This document shows positions 50,752 through 59,320 of a stretch of 64,000 nucleotides of DNA, piece by piece. Made by a program: the position numbers and the translations under genes. The notes under the pieces are model-generated. The model worked only from the letters and a program-made list of their open reading frames with translations. It ran no database searches and was not told where the DNA came from. The DNA comes from Vibrio sp. RE86 (GTDB lineage: Bacteria > Pseudomonadota > Gammaproteobacteria > Enterobacterales > Vibrionaceae), in the NCBI RefSeq assembly GCF_013114545.1, contig NZ_VTXI01000007.1, positions 1-64,000 on the forward strand, in the 5' to 3' direction. The stretch's first letter is position 1. Each line of letters starts with the position of its first letter.

Positions 50752-51714
50752 ATGAAAAAACTCACTATCTACGACATAGCAACTCTTGCTGGGGTTTCAA
50801 AATCAACTGTTTCTCGATTTCTAAATGGTGGATACGTATCGCAAACCAACAAAGAAAAGATCGAAAAAATCGTCGCTGAGCATAACTTCAAGCGCAGTGA
50901 TAGTGCAGTTTCTTTGCGTACTAAAGAGAACCAAACCATTGGTATCATTGTGCCACGTATTGATTCTTATGCGTCATCTAATGTGGTTAAGGGCATTCTG
51001 AAAGCCGCAAGTCAGCTTGATTTCAACACTGAAATACTCACTTCTGATATGAATTTTGATAAAGAAATTGAATCATATCAGAAGCTTAAACAGCGCAATG
51101 TGAAAGGGATCATTGCGCTTGCCACTAACATGACCGATGACTATGAAACCATGTTAGCTGAGCTCGGCTTACCTGTCGTGGTGTTTGGTCAGGAATGTCA
51201 TAAGGTGAGCTGTGTTTATCATGACGTTTCTGCTGCGGTAGAAGCGTTCTGTCAGTCACTGTTTCCACAAAGTGTGCCGGAATCTGTGGTGCTGCTTGGC
51301 CCTGTCACTGACGATATGATGCTATCGAGAACGATCGGCACTTACCAGCGCTGCTTAGGTGGAAAAGGCATAGAGGTTGTGCATATTGATAGTGACTTTA
51401 GCTGGCAGCAGAGCCTCCAGAACGTTAAGCAAGCGCTTGAACACTCAAAGCATATTGTTTGTTTGACCGATAATATTGCTTATGGTGCTTACAAGTATGC
51501 GCAGCAACAGGGGTTGGTGATTGGGCAAGACATCCATATCAGTGGCCTGGGCGGCTATGATACATCGAGCATACTTACCCCTGAACTCAGCACCATTTCA
51601 TTTCCGTACCTAGATGCGGGCGTTGAAGCGGTGAAGCTGCTTACGGACTCCAATAGTGTGATTGAACTCAAACTAGGCTACACAATCCATAAAACAGACA
51701 GCTTTTCAGCTTGA
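50752..51714 (+). CDS. scrR: LacI-family repressor, probable ScrR
   Basis: The 320-residue protein has an N-terminal LacI helix-turn-helix and hinge (LTIYDIATLAGVSKSTVSRFLNGGYVSQ) and a periplasmic-binding-like effector domain (TIGIIVPRIDSYASSNVVKGI). It sits directly before scrA and scrB, and near-identical GGTATCGATACC palindromes follow it. It probably represses the sucrose genes and is released by sucrose or a fructose derivative. The name rests on context. Confidence 0.8.
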   Translation: MKKLTIYDIATLAGVSKSTVSRFLNGGYVSQTNKEKIEKIVAEHNFKRSDSAVSLRTKENQTIGIIVPRIDSYASSNVVKGILKAASQLDFNTEILTSDMNFDKEIESYQKLKQRNVKGIIALATNMTDDYETMLAELGLPVVVFGQECHKVSCVYHDVSAAVEAFCQSLFPQSVPESVVLLGPVTDDMMLSRTIGTYQRCLGGKGIEVVHIDSDFSWQQSLQNVKQALEHSKHIVCLTDNIAYGAYKYAQQQGLVIGQDIHISGLGGYDTSSILTPELSTISFPYLDAGVEAVKLLTDSNSVIELKLGYTIHKTDSFSA

Positions 51715-51748
51715 CTCAACGCTCAGTAAGAATATGATGCAATCAACT

Positions 51749-51760
51749 GGTATCGATACC
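51749..51760. promoter_or_regulatory. ScrR operator O1
   Basis: GGTATCGATACC is a perfect 12-bp palindrome (flanked T..A to 14 bp), the typical symmetry of a LacI-family operator, just after scrR. A partial copy, GTTTCGATACC, lies at 51771-51781. Confidence 0.7.
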
Positions 51761-51838
51761 ACAACATTGCGTTTCGATACCTTGAACGATAATATTTCTA
51801 GTGCTGCCCATGAGTAGCATTTATTTTGACATGAGTGT

Positions 51839-51850
51839 GGTATCGATACC
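51839..51850. promoter_or_regulatory. ScrR operator O2
   Basis: A second exact copy of GGTATCGATACC ends 16 bases before the scrA start. The two operators are 90 bp apart centre to centre, which would permit looping. Confidence 0.7.
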
Positions 51851-51866
51851 GCAAAGAGAATCAAAA

Positions 51867-53198
51867 ATGAAAAATAACGAGAAACAAATAGCGGCTGACA
51901 TCTATCAAGCGATTGGTGGTAAAGAGAATATTCGTGCACTGGAGCATTGTGCAACCCGTTTACGAATCATTCTTAATGATGACTCTAAGGCGAGCAAAGA
52001 GGAGATCGAAGCGATCTCTGGTGTAAAAGGCTACTTCCTGCAGACCGGTCAACACCAAATTATCCTAGGTGGCGGTCTAGTTGAAAAAGTATTTGCTGAG
52101 ATGGATCATGAAAGCACGGGATCATCAGTAAAAGATGAAGCTTACGCAAAAATGAACTGGCTGCAGAAATCAGTGCGTATTCTGGCGGATGTGTTTATCC
52201 CAATCATCCCTGTGATTGTTGCGGCAGGTTTGCTAATGGGTCTGCGTAACTCATTCTTTAACGAACTACCTGATAATGTATTGGTGATCACCCAAGTTCT
52301 TACTGATACTGCATTTATTTTCCTACCTGCGCTGGTGGTTTGGTCTACGTTCAAACGCCTCGGTGGTACAGATTCGGTCGGTTTTGTGCTTGGTTTGATG
52401 ACGGTCGCTCCACAATTGCCAAATGCGTATGCGGTGGGTAGTGGTGATGCCGAGGCACTTGAGATCTTAGGCTTTGCGATTGTTGGCTTCCAAGGCATGA
52501 TTCTTCCAGCTCTGGTTACGGGTATCTTTGGTGCTAACCTTGAGAAAGGTCTACGCAAAGTCATTCCGAATGCGCTAGCTCTGGTTGTGACGCCATTCTT
52601 AACGGTAACGATTTCTATCTTAGTGGCACTGTTTGCAATCGGTCCAATTGTTGGTCAACTGCAAGCGCTGATCATGTCTGGTATTACTTATGTGATTGAA
52701 CTTCCATACGGCATCGGTGGCTTTATTTTTGCGCCGCTGCACCAACTGTTTGTAATCATGGGTCTACACCACTCATTCATTATTCTAGAGTTTAACTACC
52801 TTGGTGAAGGTCTGGGTAATCCACTTAACCCAATGTACTCAGCAACAGGCGCAGCAATGATCGGTGCAGGTGTTGCGGCTTACCTAAAAGCAAAATCAAC
52901 TGAGACGAAAGGCACGATTGGCTCTTCAATTTTAAGTACCTCTTTCGGTATCGGTGAGCCACTGCTTTACGGTGTGGTGCTGAAAAATCCAAAACTGTGG
53001 GCGGCAAATCTTGTTGGTTGTTCTGTTGGTGGTGGCTTTGTGATGATGGTTGGCCTAAAACCTAGCCTTGTGGGTGTAACGCTAATCCCTGCGATCCCTG
53101 CATACATTGGTCAAGGCATTGGTTTATATCTAGCAACGATTGCAATTGCCTTTACCACCTCGTTTGTACTTGGTCGCATCGTACTAGCGAAAGACTAA
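51867..53198 (+). CDS. scrA: sucrose-specific PTS permease, EIIBC
   Basis: The 443-residue protein has an N-terminal EIIB domain with the phosphorylated Cys (IRALEHCATRLRIILND) and a C-terminal EIIC domain with about ten helices (FIPIIPVIVAAGLLMGLRN; GIGEPLLYGVVLKNPKLW). There is no EIIA domain, so phosphate must come from another EIIA such as Crr. The start at 51867 (MKNNEKQIAADIYQAIGG) fits the domain; upstream in-frame starts run through the operator. It imports sucrose as sucrose-6-phosphate. Confidence 0.9.
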   Translation: MKNNEKQIAADIYQAIGGKENIRALEHCATRLRIILNDDSKASKEEIEAISGVKGYFLQTGQHQIILGGGLVEKVFAEMDHESTGSSVKDEAYAKMNWLQKSVRILADVFIPIIPVIVAAGLLMGLRNSFFNELPDNVLVITQVLTDTAFIFLPALVVWSTFKRLGGTDSVGFVLGLMTVAPQLPNAYAVGSGDAEALEILGFAIVGFQGMILPALVTGIFGANLEKGLRKVIPNALALVVTPFLTVTISILVALFAIGPIVGQLQALIMSGITYVIELPYGIGGFIFAPLHQLFVIMGLHHSFIILEFNYLGEGLGNPLNPMYSATGAAMIGAGVAAYLKAKSTETKGTIGSSILSTSFGIGEPLLYGVVLKNPKLWAANLVGCSVGGGFVMMVGLKPSLVGVTLIPAIPAYIGQGIGLYLATIAIAFTTSFVLGRIVLAKD

Positions 53199-53247
53199 TT
53201 CCTTTCGCTACTGAAACTTTTTCCGCCACTTTTCTACAAAAGAAAAA

Positions 53248-53289
53248 GAGAAGAGCGTAGCCTGCCTCAACGTAGAGGCAGGTCTTCTC
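53248..53289 (+). promoter_or_regulatory. intercistronic hairpin between scrA and scrB
   Basis: Inner stem CCTGCCTC / GAGGCAGG (8 bp, 6-base loop) with outer arms GAGAAGA / TCTTCTC. There is no U-run, so it is more likely an mRNA stabiliser or processing site than a terminator. Confidence 0.55.
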
Positions 53290-53314
53290 CCCGAATAAAA
53301 TTCAACACTGAAGT

Positions 53315-54760
53315 ATGACAATGAACTGGACACTAGAGCAGCGCTATCAGCGTATTGAAGATATGCCAGCAGGCTATTTTGAAAACCTAACTAAGCAGCG
53401 CGAGCAAGACAAATACTACCCAAGCTTTCATATTGCGCCGCCGTATGGATTGCTGAATGATCCAAATGGCTTGAGCGAATTTAATGGTGAACACCACATC
53501 TTTTATCAATGGTTTCCAATCGGCCCAACTCATGGTCTAAAGCATTGGTATCACGTTTCAACCAAAGATTTTGTGAACTACACCGACCATGGTGTGGCGC
53601 TCTACCCAGACCAAGACTACGACTCGCATGGCGTCTACTCTGGTGGCGGTTTAGTTGAGGGAGATGAACTGTTGTTGTTCTTTACGGGCAACAAACGTGA
53701 TCAAAGTTGGGTGCGTGAACCAACTCAGTGTTACGCAACCATGAATAAACTAGGTGAGATCAGTAAGAAAGGCGTGGTCGTACGTAACTCTAATTACACC
53801 GAGCATTTCCGCGACCCTAAAGTATGGAAAGAGGGGGATACCTTCTACATGGTGGTGGCAGCACAAACCCAAGAGCTGCATGGATCGATGGTTCTATATC
53901 GTGCAAAAGAGCTGGGTGATTGGGAGCATTTAGGCCCAATTCACACTCGCTACAACCAGTTTGGTTTTATGTGGGAGTGCCCTGATTACTTTGACCTTGA
54001 TGGCAAAGGCATTATGTTGTTCTCACCACAAGGTGTAAGCAGCGATAATATCTACGACTACAAAAATATCTTCTCGGTGAGCTACATTCTTGGCGACACG
54101 CTGAATAAAGACAAAGTCGAGCTAGAAAACCATCAAGACATCGCACAGCCAGACTACGGCTTCGATTTCTACGCACCACAAACCTATCTAGACGAGCAGG
54201 GCAGACGCATTATGTTCGCTTGGATTGGGTTGCCTGAGATCGATACCCCTTCGGTCAATCACCAATGGACAGGTCTAATGAGCCTGCCGCGAGAGCTTCG
54301 CGTAGAAGAAGGCTTCTTGGCGCAAAAACCATTGCAAGAGCTTGAAATGTTGCGTCAATCTGAACAATCAGTTTCAGGGCAAGTTGAACTCACCTCAACC
54401 ACGTTTGAACTAAGTTTTGAATGTGAAGAAAACTTCTCACTTGAGCTAAAAAATGCCGCAGGTGATAACCTTATCTTCAAACTTGATGAGGAGAAGTTCA
54501 CACTAGACCGCGCAAACAACAGCGAAATATACGCAGAAGAGTATGGGCTGGTTCGCTACGCTCCACGTATTGATAAGCAACAATCTATCCGCCTGTTCGT
54601 TGATAACTCGGTGTTAGAGATCTTCATCAACAACGGCAAGCACACCATGACCAGCCGATTCTTTATTAAAGATATGAATAGTCTTACGCTGTCTGAAGGT
54701 ATGTCTGCCACCCTATATCAATTGGGTGCTATCACTGGCTTGCATCAAACCAAGCGCTAA
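53315..54760 (+). CDS. scrB: sucrose-6-phosphate hydrolase
   Basis: The 481-residue GH32 enzyme has the nucleophile in NDPNG (about 47-51), FRDPKVW with the transition-state Asp (about 165) and the acid/base Glu in WECPDYF (about 220). A C-terminal beta-sandwich follows (FVDNSVLEIFINNGKHTMTSRFF). It splits sucrose-6-phosphate to glucose-6-phosphate and fructose. It is the last gene of scrRAB. No fructokinase gene adjoins. Confidence 0.93.
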   Translation: MTMNWTLEQRYQRIEDMPAGYFENLTKQREQDKYYPSFHIAPPYGLLNDPNGLSEFNGEHHIFYQWFPIGPTHGLKHWYHVSTKDFVNYTDHGVALYPDQDYDSHGVYSGGGLVEGDELLLFFTGNKRDQSWVREPTQCYATMNKLGEISKKGVVVRNSNYTEHFRDPKVWKEGDTFYMVVAAQTQELHGSMVLYRAKELGDWEHLGPIHTRYNQFGFMWECPDYFDLDGKGIMLFSPQGVSSDNIYDYKNIFSVSYILGDTLNKDKVELENHQDIAQPDYGFDFYAPQTYLDEQGRRIMFAWIGLPEIDTPSVNHQWTGLMSLPRELRVEEGFLAQKPLQELEMLRQSEQSVSGQVELTSTTFELSFECEENFSLELKNAAGDNLIFKLDEEKFTLDRANNSEIYAEEYGLVRYAPRIDKQQSIRLFVDNSVLEIFINNGKHTMTSRFFIKDMNSLTLSEGMSATLYQLGAITGLHQTKR

Positions 54761-54790
54761 GTTGTAACTGTTGCGGTAAAAGATTTAAAT

Positions 54791-54831
54791 AGACATTACC
54801 CTCACAGATTAATGGGTAATGTCTTTTTTTT
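54791..54831 (+). terminator. terminator of scrRAB
   Basis: 11-bp stem (AGACATTACCC / GGGTAATGTCT) with a 12-base loop and a long T-run that reaches the stop codon of the convergent LysR gene. Confidence 0.93.
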
Positions 54832-55717
54832 AATTAAACTGATACGACAAACAAAACTCAATAAACGTTTCTACTTGTGATGCACGCACCTGCTTGGAAT
54901 GGTAGGCGCAGTGGATATTAGAGCTAAGTGCCATTCCCTTTGGCTCTAGTACTATTAACTCACCAGTTTCTAGCTCTCTTTTTACTGACGCGCGACTTAA
55001 CGCGGCAATCCCAATACCGAGTTTTGCGCACTGCTTAATGGTCTCAATGCTTATAAACTCACTCACGTTTGAGGTTTTCAGCACGCCCGCTTCAATCAAA
55101 TGATGCTCAAACTGGTGGCGGTAACAGCAGCCTTTTTCTGTCAGCAATAGGTGTTCATCGGCTAAATCATCCACACTCAATCTTTGCTTACTGGCTAGTG
55201 AATGAGTAGGGGAGCAAACCAACACAATCTCTTCGGCTTGATAGGTATGAACCGCTAGCCCTTGACGGTGAAATGGTTTTTCAAGAATAAACGCAAGGTC
55301 GATGGAGTCCGCTAGCACCTCGCTTTTAAGGCTTGATACTGGTGTTGGCTGAATAACAAAACGAGTGGCAGGGTGGAGCTTGCAGTAAGCCTCAAGCAAT
55401 TTAGGTAAGTAATAAGTGATGATGGTTTCATGGCCGCTAATCTTAATCGGTTCATGGGTCTCAACTTGAGTAATCACCGAGCGAGCCTCTTCTCTGATGG
55501 AAAACAACTTTTGTGTATAGTGCAGCAGTTGTTCGCCTGCATTTGTTAGCGCCACGCCACGACCATTGCGCTCAAATAACTGGGTGCTCAACTCATTCTC
55601 AAGTGCTTTTATCTGGTTAGTCACCGCAGATTGCACATAACCAAGCTGATTGGAAGCCTCGCTGAAATTAAGAGTCTGGGCTGCGCACTGGAAGGTTCTT
55701 AATTTTTTAAAGTCCAT
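54830..55717 (-). CDS. LysR-family transcriptional regulator
   Basis: The 295-residue protein has an N-terminal winged helix (LRTFQCAAQTLNFSEASNQLGYVQSAVTNQIKALENELSTQLFERNGRGV) and an effector domain. It is divergent from an EamA transporter 117 bases away, its likely target. The effector is unknown. Confidence 0.9.
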   Translation of the reverse strand: MDFKKLRTFQCAAQTLNFSEASNQLGYVQSAVTNQIKALENELSTQLFERNGRGVALTNAGEQLLHYTQKLFSIREEARSVITQVETHEPIKISGHETIITYYLPKLLEAYCKLHPATRFVIQPTPVSSLKSEVLADSIDLAFILEKPFHRQGLAVHTYQAEEIVLVCSPTHSLASKQRLSVDDLADEHLLLTEKGCCYRHQFEHHLIEAGVLKTSNVSEFISIETIKQCAKLGIGIAALSRASVKRELETGELIVLEPKGMALSSNIHCAYHSKQVRASQVETFIEFCLSYQFN

Positions 55718-55834
55718 AATTACCTGTCTTAGCTATCATAAAAATTGATACCTGATGTTATGAGTCATCATTTTACATAAATATAGAGATGGAACAAAAT
55801 AGAGCCCGTTATTCATTTTGTTAGTTGTCGAAGT

Positions 55835-56728
55835 ATGTCTGTTGTGAAAGATTATCGTGCTGCGTTCGCATTTGGTTTTGTTGGCTTAGTTTGGGGAAGT
55901 AACTTTGTGTTTATGAAGCTGGCGGCTGAATTGATTACCCCAATGCAAATTGTTTTCTTGCGGGTGTTATTTGGCTTTGTCCCAATAGCGGCGTTTGCCT
56001 ATTTTAAACAGGCACTTAGTATTAAACACATTCGACACGTTCACCACTTTCTAGCCATGGGGCTATTGGCAACGGTTATCTACTACTTTGGTTTTGCTAA
56101 GGGTACATCACTGCTGACATCCGGTATTGCTGGAGCGATCAGTGGTGCGATCCCTTTGTTTTCAATTTTTGCCGCTGCGCTGTTCCTAAAAGAAGAGAAG
56201 ATTACTCGCAGTAAGGTAGTGGGAACGCTACTAGGTTTTGCTGGTATTTTGATTTTGGCACGCCCATTTAGCTCAGAGCTTGGCTCAGATACCATGCTCG
56301 GAGCGGGTTTTATGGTCATGGGTGCGATGAGTGTCGGCTTTTCATTTGTCTATGCGAAGCGCTTTATTACTCCATTGCAGCTCTCGCCACTGGCTCTCAC
56401 TACCTATCAGCTAGGCTCTGGCTTGATCATTTTACTATTGGCGACTGATTTTACTGGGGTCGAAGCTATTGCAAGCTCTGGTATTTCTCTGGCAGCAACG
56501 GTATTTGGTTTAGGCTTGCTAGGCACAGGTATCGCATACCTTTGCTACTACTTTATTATTGAAAAATTGGGAGCGTTGACGGCTTCTTCAGTGACCTATA
56601 TTCCACCTATTGTTGCTCTTGCTATTGGTGCTGGGATCATGGGGGAGGTGATTGAACTAAGGGACTATGCAGCGGCGAGTTTGATTTTAGTTGCGGTATC
56701 CGCGGTAGCGTTGTCGAACAAAAAATAG
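55835..56728 (+). CDS. EamA/DMT-family transporter
   Basis: The 297-residue inner-membrane protein has ten helices in two EamA repeats (FGFVGLVWGSNFVFMKLAAELI; KLGALTASSVTYIPPIVALAIG). It is divergent from a LysR regulator, a common arrangement for inducible metabolite exporters. The substrate is unknown. Confidence 0.87.
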   Translation: MSVVKDYRAAFAFGFVGLVWGSNFVFMKLAAELITPMQIVFLRVLFGFVPIAAFAYFKQALSIKHIRHVHHFLAMGLLATVIYYFGFAKGTSLLTSGIAGAISGAIPLFSIFAAALFLKEEKITRSKVVGTLLGFAGILILARPFSSELGSDTMLGAGFMVMGAMSVGFSFVYAKRFITPLQLSPLALTTYQLGSGLIILLLATDFTGVEAIASSGISLAATVFGLGLLGTGIAYLCYYFIIEKLGALTASSVTYIPPIVALAIGAGIMGEVIELRDYAAASLILVAVSAVALSNKK

Positions 56729-56743
56729 GCTCATACAAAGGTG

Positions 56744-56854
56744 TTAGCTTAAGCCAATCAAGATTAAGTTACCCACTCCTATGCCAGCAAGACTTATGTG
56801 GCTCAGCTCTGTCCAATGTGTGTTAGCAACGTGACTGTTGGCTAGAGCTGCCAT
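56744..56854 (-). CDS. possible 36-residue small membrane protein
   Basis: A short frame starts eight bases after the LysR stop on the same strand: it begins MAALANSHVANTHWTELSH and ends with a hydrophobic stretch (ISLAGIGVGNLILIGLS). Only a weak Shine-Dalgarno (TTGAAG) precedes it. It could be a single-helix small protein or the remnant of a larger membrane protein gene. Confidence 0.3.
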   Translation of the reverse strand: MAALANSHVANTHWTELSHISLAGIGVGNLILIGLS

Positions 56855-56861
56855 CTTCAAA

Positions 56862-57764
56862 TTAACTTAATTTCGTGTTGTCGCTAGCTGACTCATTCCG
56901 ATTCTTTACTCGTTGTGAGACAAAATCAAAAAAAGCATGGATGCGTGCATTTTTATGTAAGTTTGGATGAGCAAGCAACCATATTCCCCAGTTATGATTA
57001 TTTTCGGGTTCATAAATTTTTTCTAGCTCAGAATAACTATCACCTAGATATGTGGGTAGTACAGCCAGACCATGACCACACTTTACATAGTTTACTACTC
57101 CCATAACTGTGTTAACCACTCTCGTCGGTGCATCTTCTGGTTTTACTTTTAAGGTAATTTTAGCCATTGGTGAGTGTTTTAGGTCATCATCCAGCGTCAC
57201 CCATAATCTTGATTTTTTAGGCCGAGTTTTCACCGATTCCCAATAGGTTTTATGCGCATACACCGCACAGGATATTTCTCCAATGCTTCGTCCAATCAAG
57301 TGCTCCGGAGGGGAGTTAGTAGGCCTAAGAACTATATCGGCTTCTCCTTGAGTAATATTCGCAGGTATTGGATCTGACTTAAGATGTAATTCGATGTCGG
57401 GAAAAGATCTTTGGAAATCTATAAAAACAGGCATATACCGATTTAATAAAGAGTCAGTTGTCGCAACCGTTAAAGCGCCTTCTAAACGAGAATTTTTTCC
57501 GCTCAGCTCTATTTGTATCTCATTAAAATTATTTCGAAGCTTCAAAGCGAGTTTATAAAATATTTCTCCATCATTAGTCATCACATACCCAGTAGTAAGG
57601 CGATCAAAGAGCTTTACCCCCAGCCTTTGTTCCACAGCCTCAATTCGTCTAAATACCGTTGAGTGATTAACATTCATTTGTCTCGCTGCTTTGGTCAAAC
57701 TTCCTGATTCACATACAGAAAGAACGAACGGTATATCACTCCATTCAATACAATTTGCGTTCAT
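56862..57764 (-). CDS. LysR-family transcriptional regulator
   Basis: The 300-residue protein has an N-terminal winged helix (ESGSLTKAARQMNVNHSTVFRRIEAVEQRLGVKLFDRLTTGY), with the HSTVFRRI recognition helix of the LysR subgroup having short extended linkers, and an effector domain. It is divergent from the DUF5519 gene at 57849. More AT-rich codons than its neighbours hint at separate ancestry. Confidence 0.88.
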   Translation of the reverse strand: MNANCIEWSDIPFVLSVCESGSLTKAARQMNVNHSTVFRRIEAVEQRLGVKLFDRLTTGYVMTNDGEIFYKLALKLRNNFNEIQIELSGKNSRLEGALTVATTDSLLNRYMPVFIDFQRSFPDIELHLKSDPIPANITQGEADIVLRPTNSPPEHLIGRSIGEISCAVYAHKTYWESVKTRPKKSRLWVTLDDDLKHSPMAKITLKVKPEDAPTRVVNTVMGVVNYVKCGHGLAVLPTYLGDSYSELEKIYEPENNHNWGIWLLAHPNLHKNARIHAFFDFVSQRVKNRNESASDNTKLS

Positions 57765-57848
57765 GCAAACCTCCTTTGCAAAAACATACTAACCCTCCAG
57801 CGAAACTAGCAGCTACTCTAGATTCGTTCAATAAGTAAAGGTGGAAAA

Positions 57849-58322
57849 ATGACTCAACTATTACAACTGCCACAAAGAAGTGGTGAAAAGCCGATGACAA
57901 CTCAACACATACCTCACTCGCAGCTTAATCAACATGGCCCAGATGATGTCGTCGAGAAACTACACGACTTCTGTTTTTCACTCTCGAATGTTCTTAATGA
58001 AGCAAGTGGAATCTCTGTACCGGGAGCTAGAGCTTTAGTCATGCACTCAAATTCAGAATGCAACCACGAAGCTTTCATGATTGGTCGTGAGTTTGCACAT
58101 ATTCATCCTCACCCAGATAGTGGCAGTATGCACCTGAAGCTGAATATTGAAGATGCGAATGAAGTGATCGAAAAAGGATGGGGGGAAAACCATTTTCTTG
58201 TTACCAAGGGTATCTTAGCGCCTGGCTTGATTATGGTTTTTTCGCCACGTTCAGAAGAGGAACTAGAAACCATTAAGTCCATAATTCAGTCTTCATATGA
58301 ATTTGCACTGGGTGCTAATTAA
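57849..58322 (+). CDS. DUF5519 (luciferase-domain) family protein
   Basis: The 157-residue protein has the DUF5519 pattern GREFAHIHPHPDSGSMHLKLNIEDANEVIEKGWGENHFL, followed by PGLIMVFSPRSEEELE. The family name comes from annotation and does not imply light production; the function is unknown. AAAGGTGG precedes the ATG. It is divergent from a LysR regulator 84 bases away. Confidence 0.78.
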   Translation: MTQLLQLPQRSGEKPMTTQHIPHSQLNQHGPDDVVEKLHDFCFSLSNVLNEASGISVPGARALVMHSNSECNHEAFMIGREFAHIHPHPDSGSMHLKLNIEDANEVIEKGWGENHFLVTKGILAPGLIMVFSPRSEEELETIKSIIQSSYEFALGAN

Positions 58323-58416
58323 GCAAAATCTATAAAACGTTTTTGTCCAAAAATGAGTTATGAGAGCGAGTCACACACTGCCACCCTCTTTTGACATTGA
58401 TTTGGATGTATATTGA

Positions 58417-58592
58417 AGGGCAAGGTCAGGAAAGCTTGCCATTCATGCTTACTATACCTTTTGGTATGTGAGCCTTTTCGCATTGGGGCATTCGTCTACC
58501 ATGCTGCTTGATGTGTACTTCAACATTGGCATTAACAGTTACATTATCGATGCCATTATCGGGTTATCTGTCGTCTACAAGGCAATGGAAAC
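58417..58592 (+). pseudogene. remnant of a HupE/UreJ-type membrane protein gene
   Basis: An open stretch without a start codon encodes IHAYYTFWYVSLFALGHSST and then INSYIIDAIIGLSVVYKA, typical of the HupE/UreJ_2 family near its middle. The preceding part is absent (stop at 58414) and the frame runs into unrelated sequence after about 58584. This is an internal fragment of a nickel/cobalt-type permease gene. Confidence 0.7.
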
Positions 58593-58757
58593 TCGATTAG
58601 CTACGAAAAAGGTCGAGGAGTTCCGAATGATGAAGGTGAATTGGTAGCGGCGTTCACCGGAAACCACGGTTGGTTTTTCCGTAACCGTAACGATAAAACC
58701 GTTATGGTTATCCTTAAAACCAATGGCAACTATGCAGAGATGAAGCGTGTTCTGTAA
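58590..58757 (+). pseudogene. 3' remnant of a small transmembrane anchor protein gene
   Basis: In a different frame from the HupE fragment, the sequence encodes SISYEKGRGVPNDEGELVAA, then FTGNHGWFFRNRNDKTVMVI and NYAEMKRVL before a stop at 58755. This resembles the C-terminus of small membrane-anchor proteins found near metal transporters. There is no start codon or anchor segment. It was joined to the HupE fragment by a deletion. Confidence 0.6.
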
Positions 58758-58768
58758 TTAAGATGAGC

Positions 58769-58803
58769 CTAGCCCCTACGAACCCAAGTTACGTAGGGGC
58801 TAG
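58769..58803 (+). terminator. terminator of the decayed gene pair
   Basis: Perfect 12-bp stem (CTAGCCCCTACG / CGTAGGGGCTAG) with an 11-base loop, followed by TTCTTC. It has been kept although the genes before it are broken. Confidence 0.75.
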
Positions 58804-58883
58804 TTCTTCATGTTACTTTGTATTTGAAGCAGTCATAATCCCCAATATCGTTTAAGACAATATTGTCCTAGAGAATTAGCTTA

Positions 58884-59186
58884 ATGCGTAAATCAGATAA
58901 GAAAATAGAAAACCAAATTAGAGAAGTGTTAACTGACGTGTGCGAAGATACATTAAAAGGCTACGATGGTTTCCTTTGGGTGACCCACACTGTTAAACAT
59001 TCAGACTATCCACAGAGCTTGAAGATCATCTGCGTATTCGACACCAACCAAGACAGGGCAAGCTTCTTAACGGGTGACGGCCCACAGCATGTACCCGTAA
59101 CTATCCAAAAGGCGTTCAGTAAGGTTGGAGTACAGCTGAAGAACGTAAACAAGTTGATCAGTTACGATGTTCAGAACCATCGGTAG
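58884..59186 (+). CDS. conserved small protein of unknown function, 100 residues
   Basis: The product resembles a group of small Vibrio and gammaproteobacterial proteins often mislabelled Fis-family regulators (KIENQIREVLTDVCEDTLK...GFLWVTHTV...LKIICVFDTNQD). No helix-turn-helix is evident. It is probably cytoplasmic. An 11-bp inverted repeat follows at 59229. Confidence 0.7.
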   Translation: MRKSDKKIENQIREVLTDVCEDTLKGYDGFLWVTHTVKHSDYPQSLKIICVFDTNQDRASFLTGDGPQHVPVTIQKAFSKVGVQLKNVNKLISYDVQNHR

Positions 59187-59228
59187 GGCGACCATCAAAG
59201 AGAGCTAACTGAATAAATCGGCAATACA

Positions 59229-59261
59229 AGGCTTTATATTACGAGTTTCGATATAAAGCCT
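59229..59261. repeat. 11-bp perfect inverted repeat, possible terminator
   Basis: AGGCTTTATAT and ATATAAAGCCT with an 11-base spacer, 43 bases after the previous stop. It lacks a U-run on either side, so terminator function is uncertain. Confidence 0.5.
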
Positions 59262-59320
59262 GTACACAAATGCTCGCCCTTTGGATGAGGCATAACTACT
59301 TTTGAGGTGAGAAGTTATCG

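Noticed and set aside
58323-58757. A new intact small gene made from the HupE/anchor region
   Set aside because: The two halves are in different frames, have no start codon with a ribosome binding site, and each matches only part of a known family.
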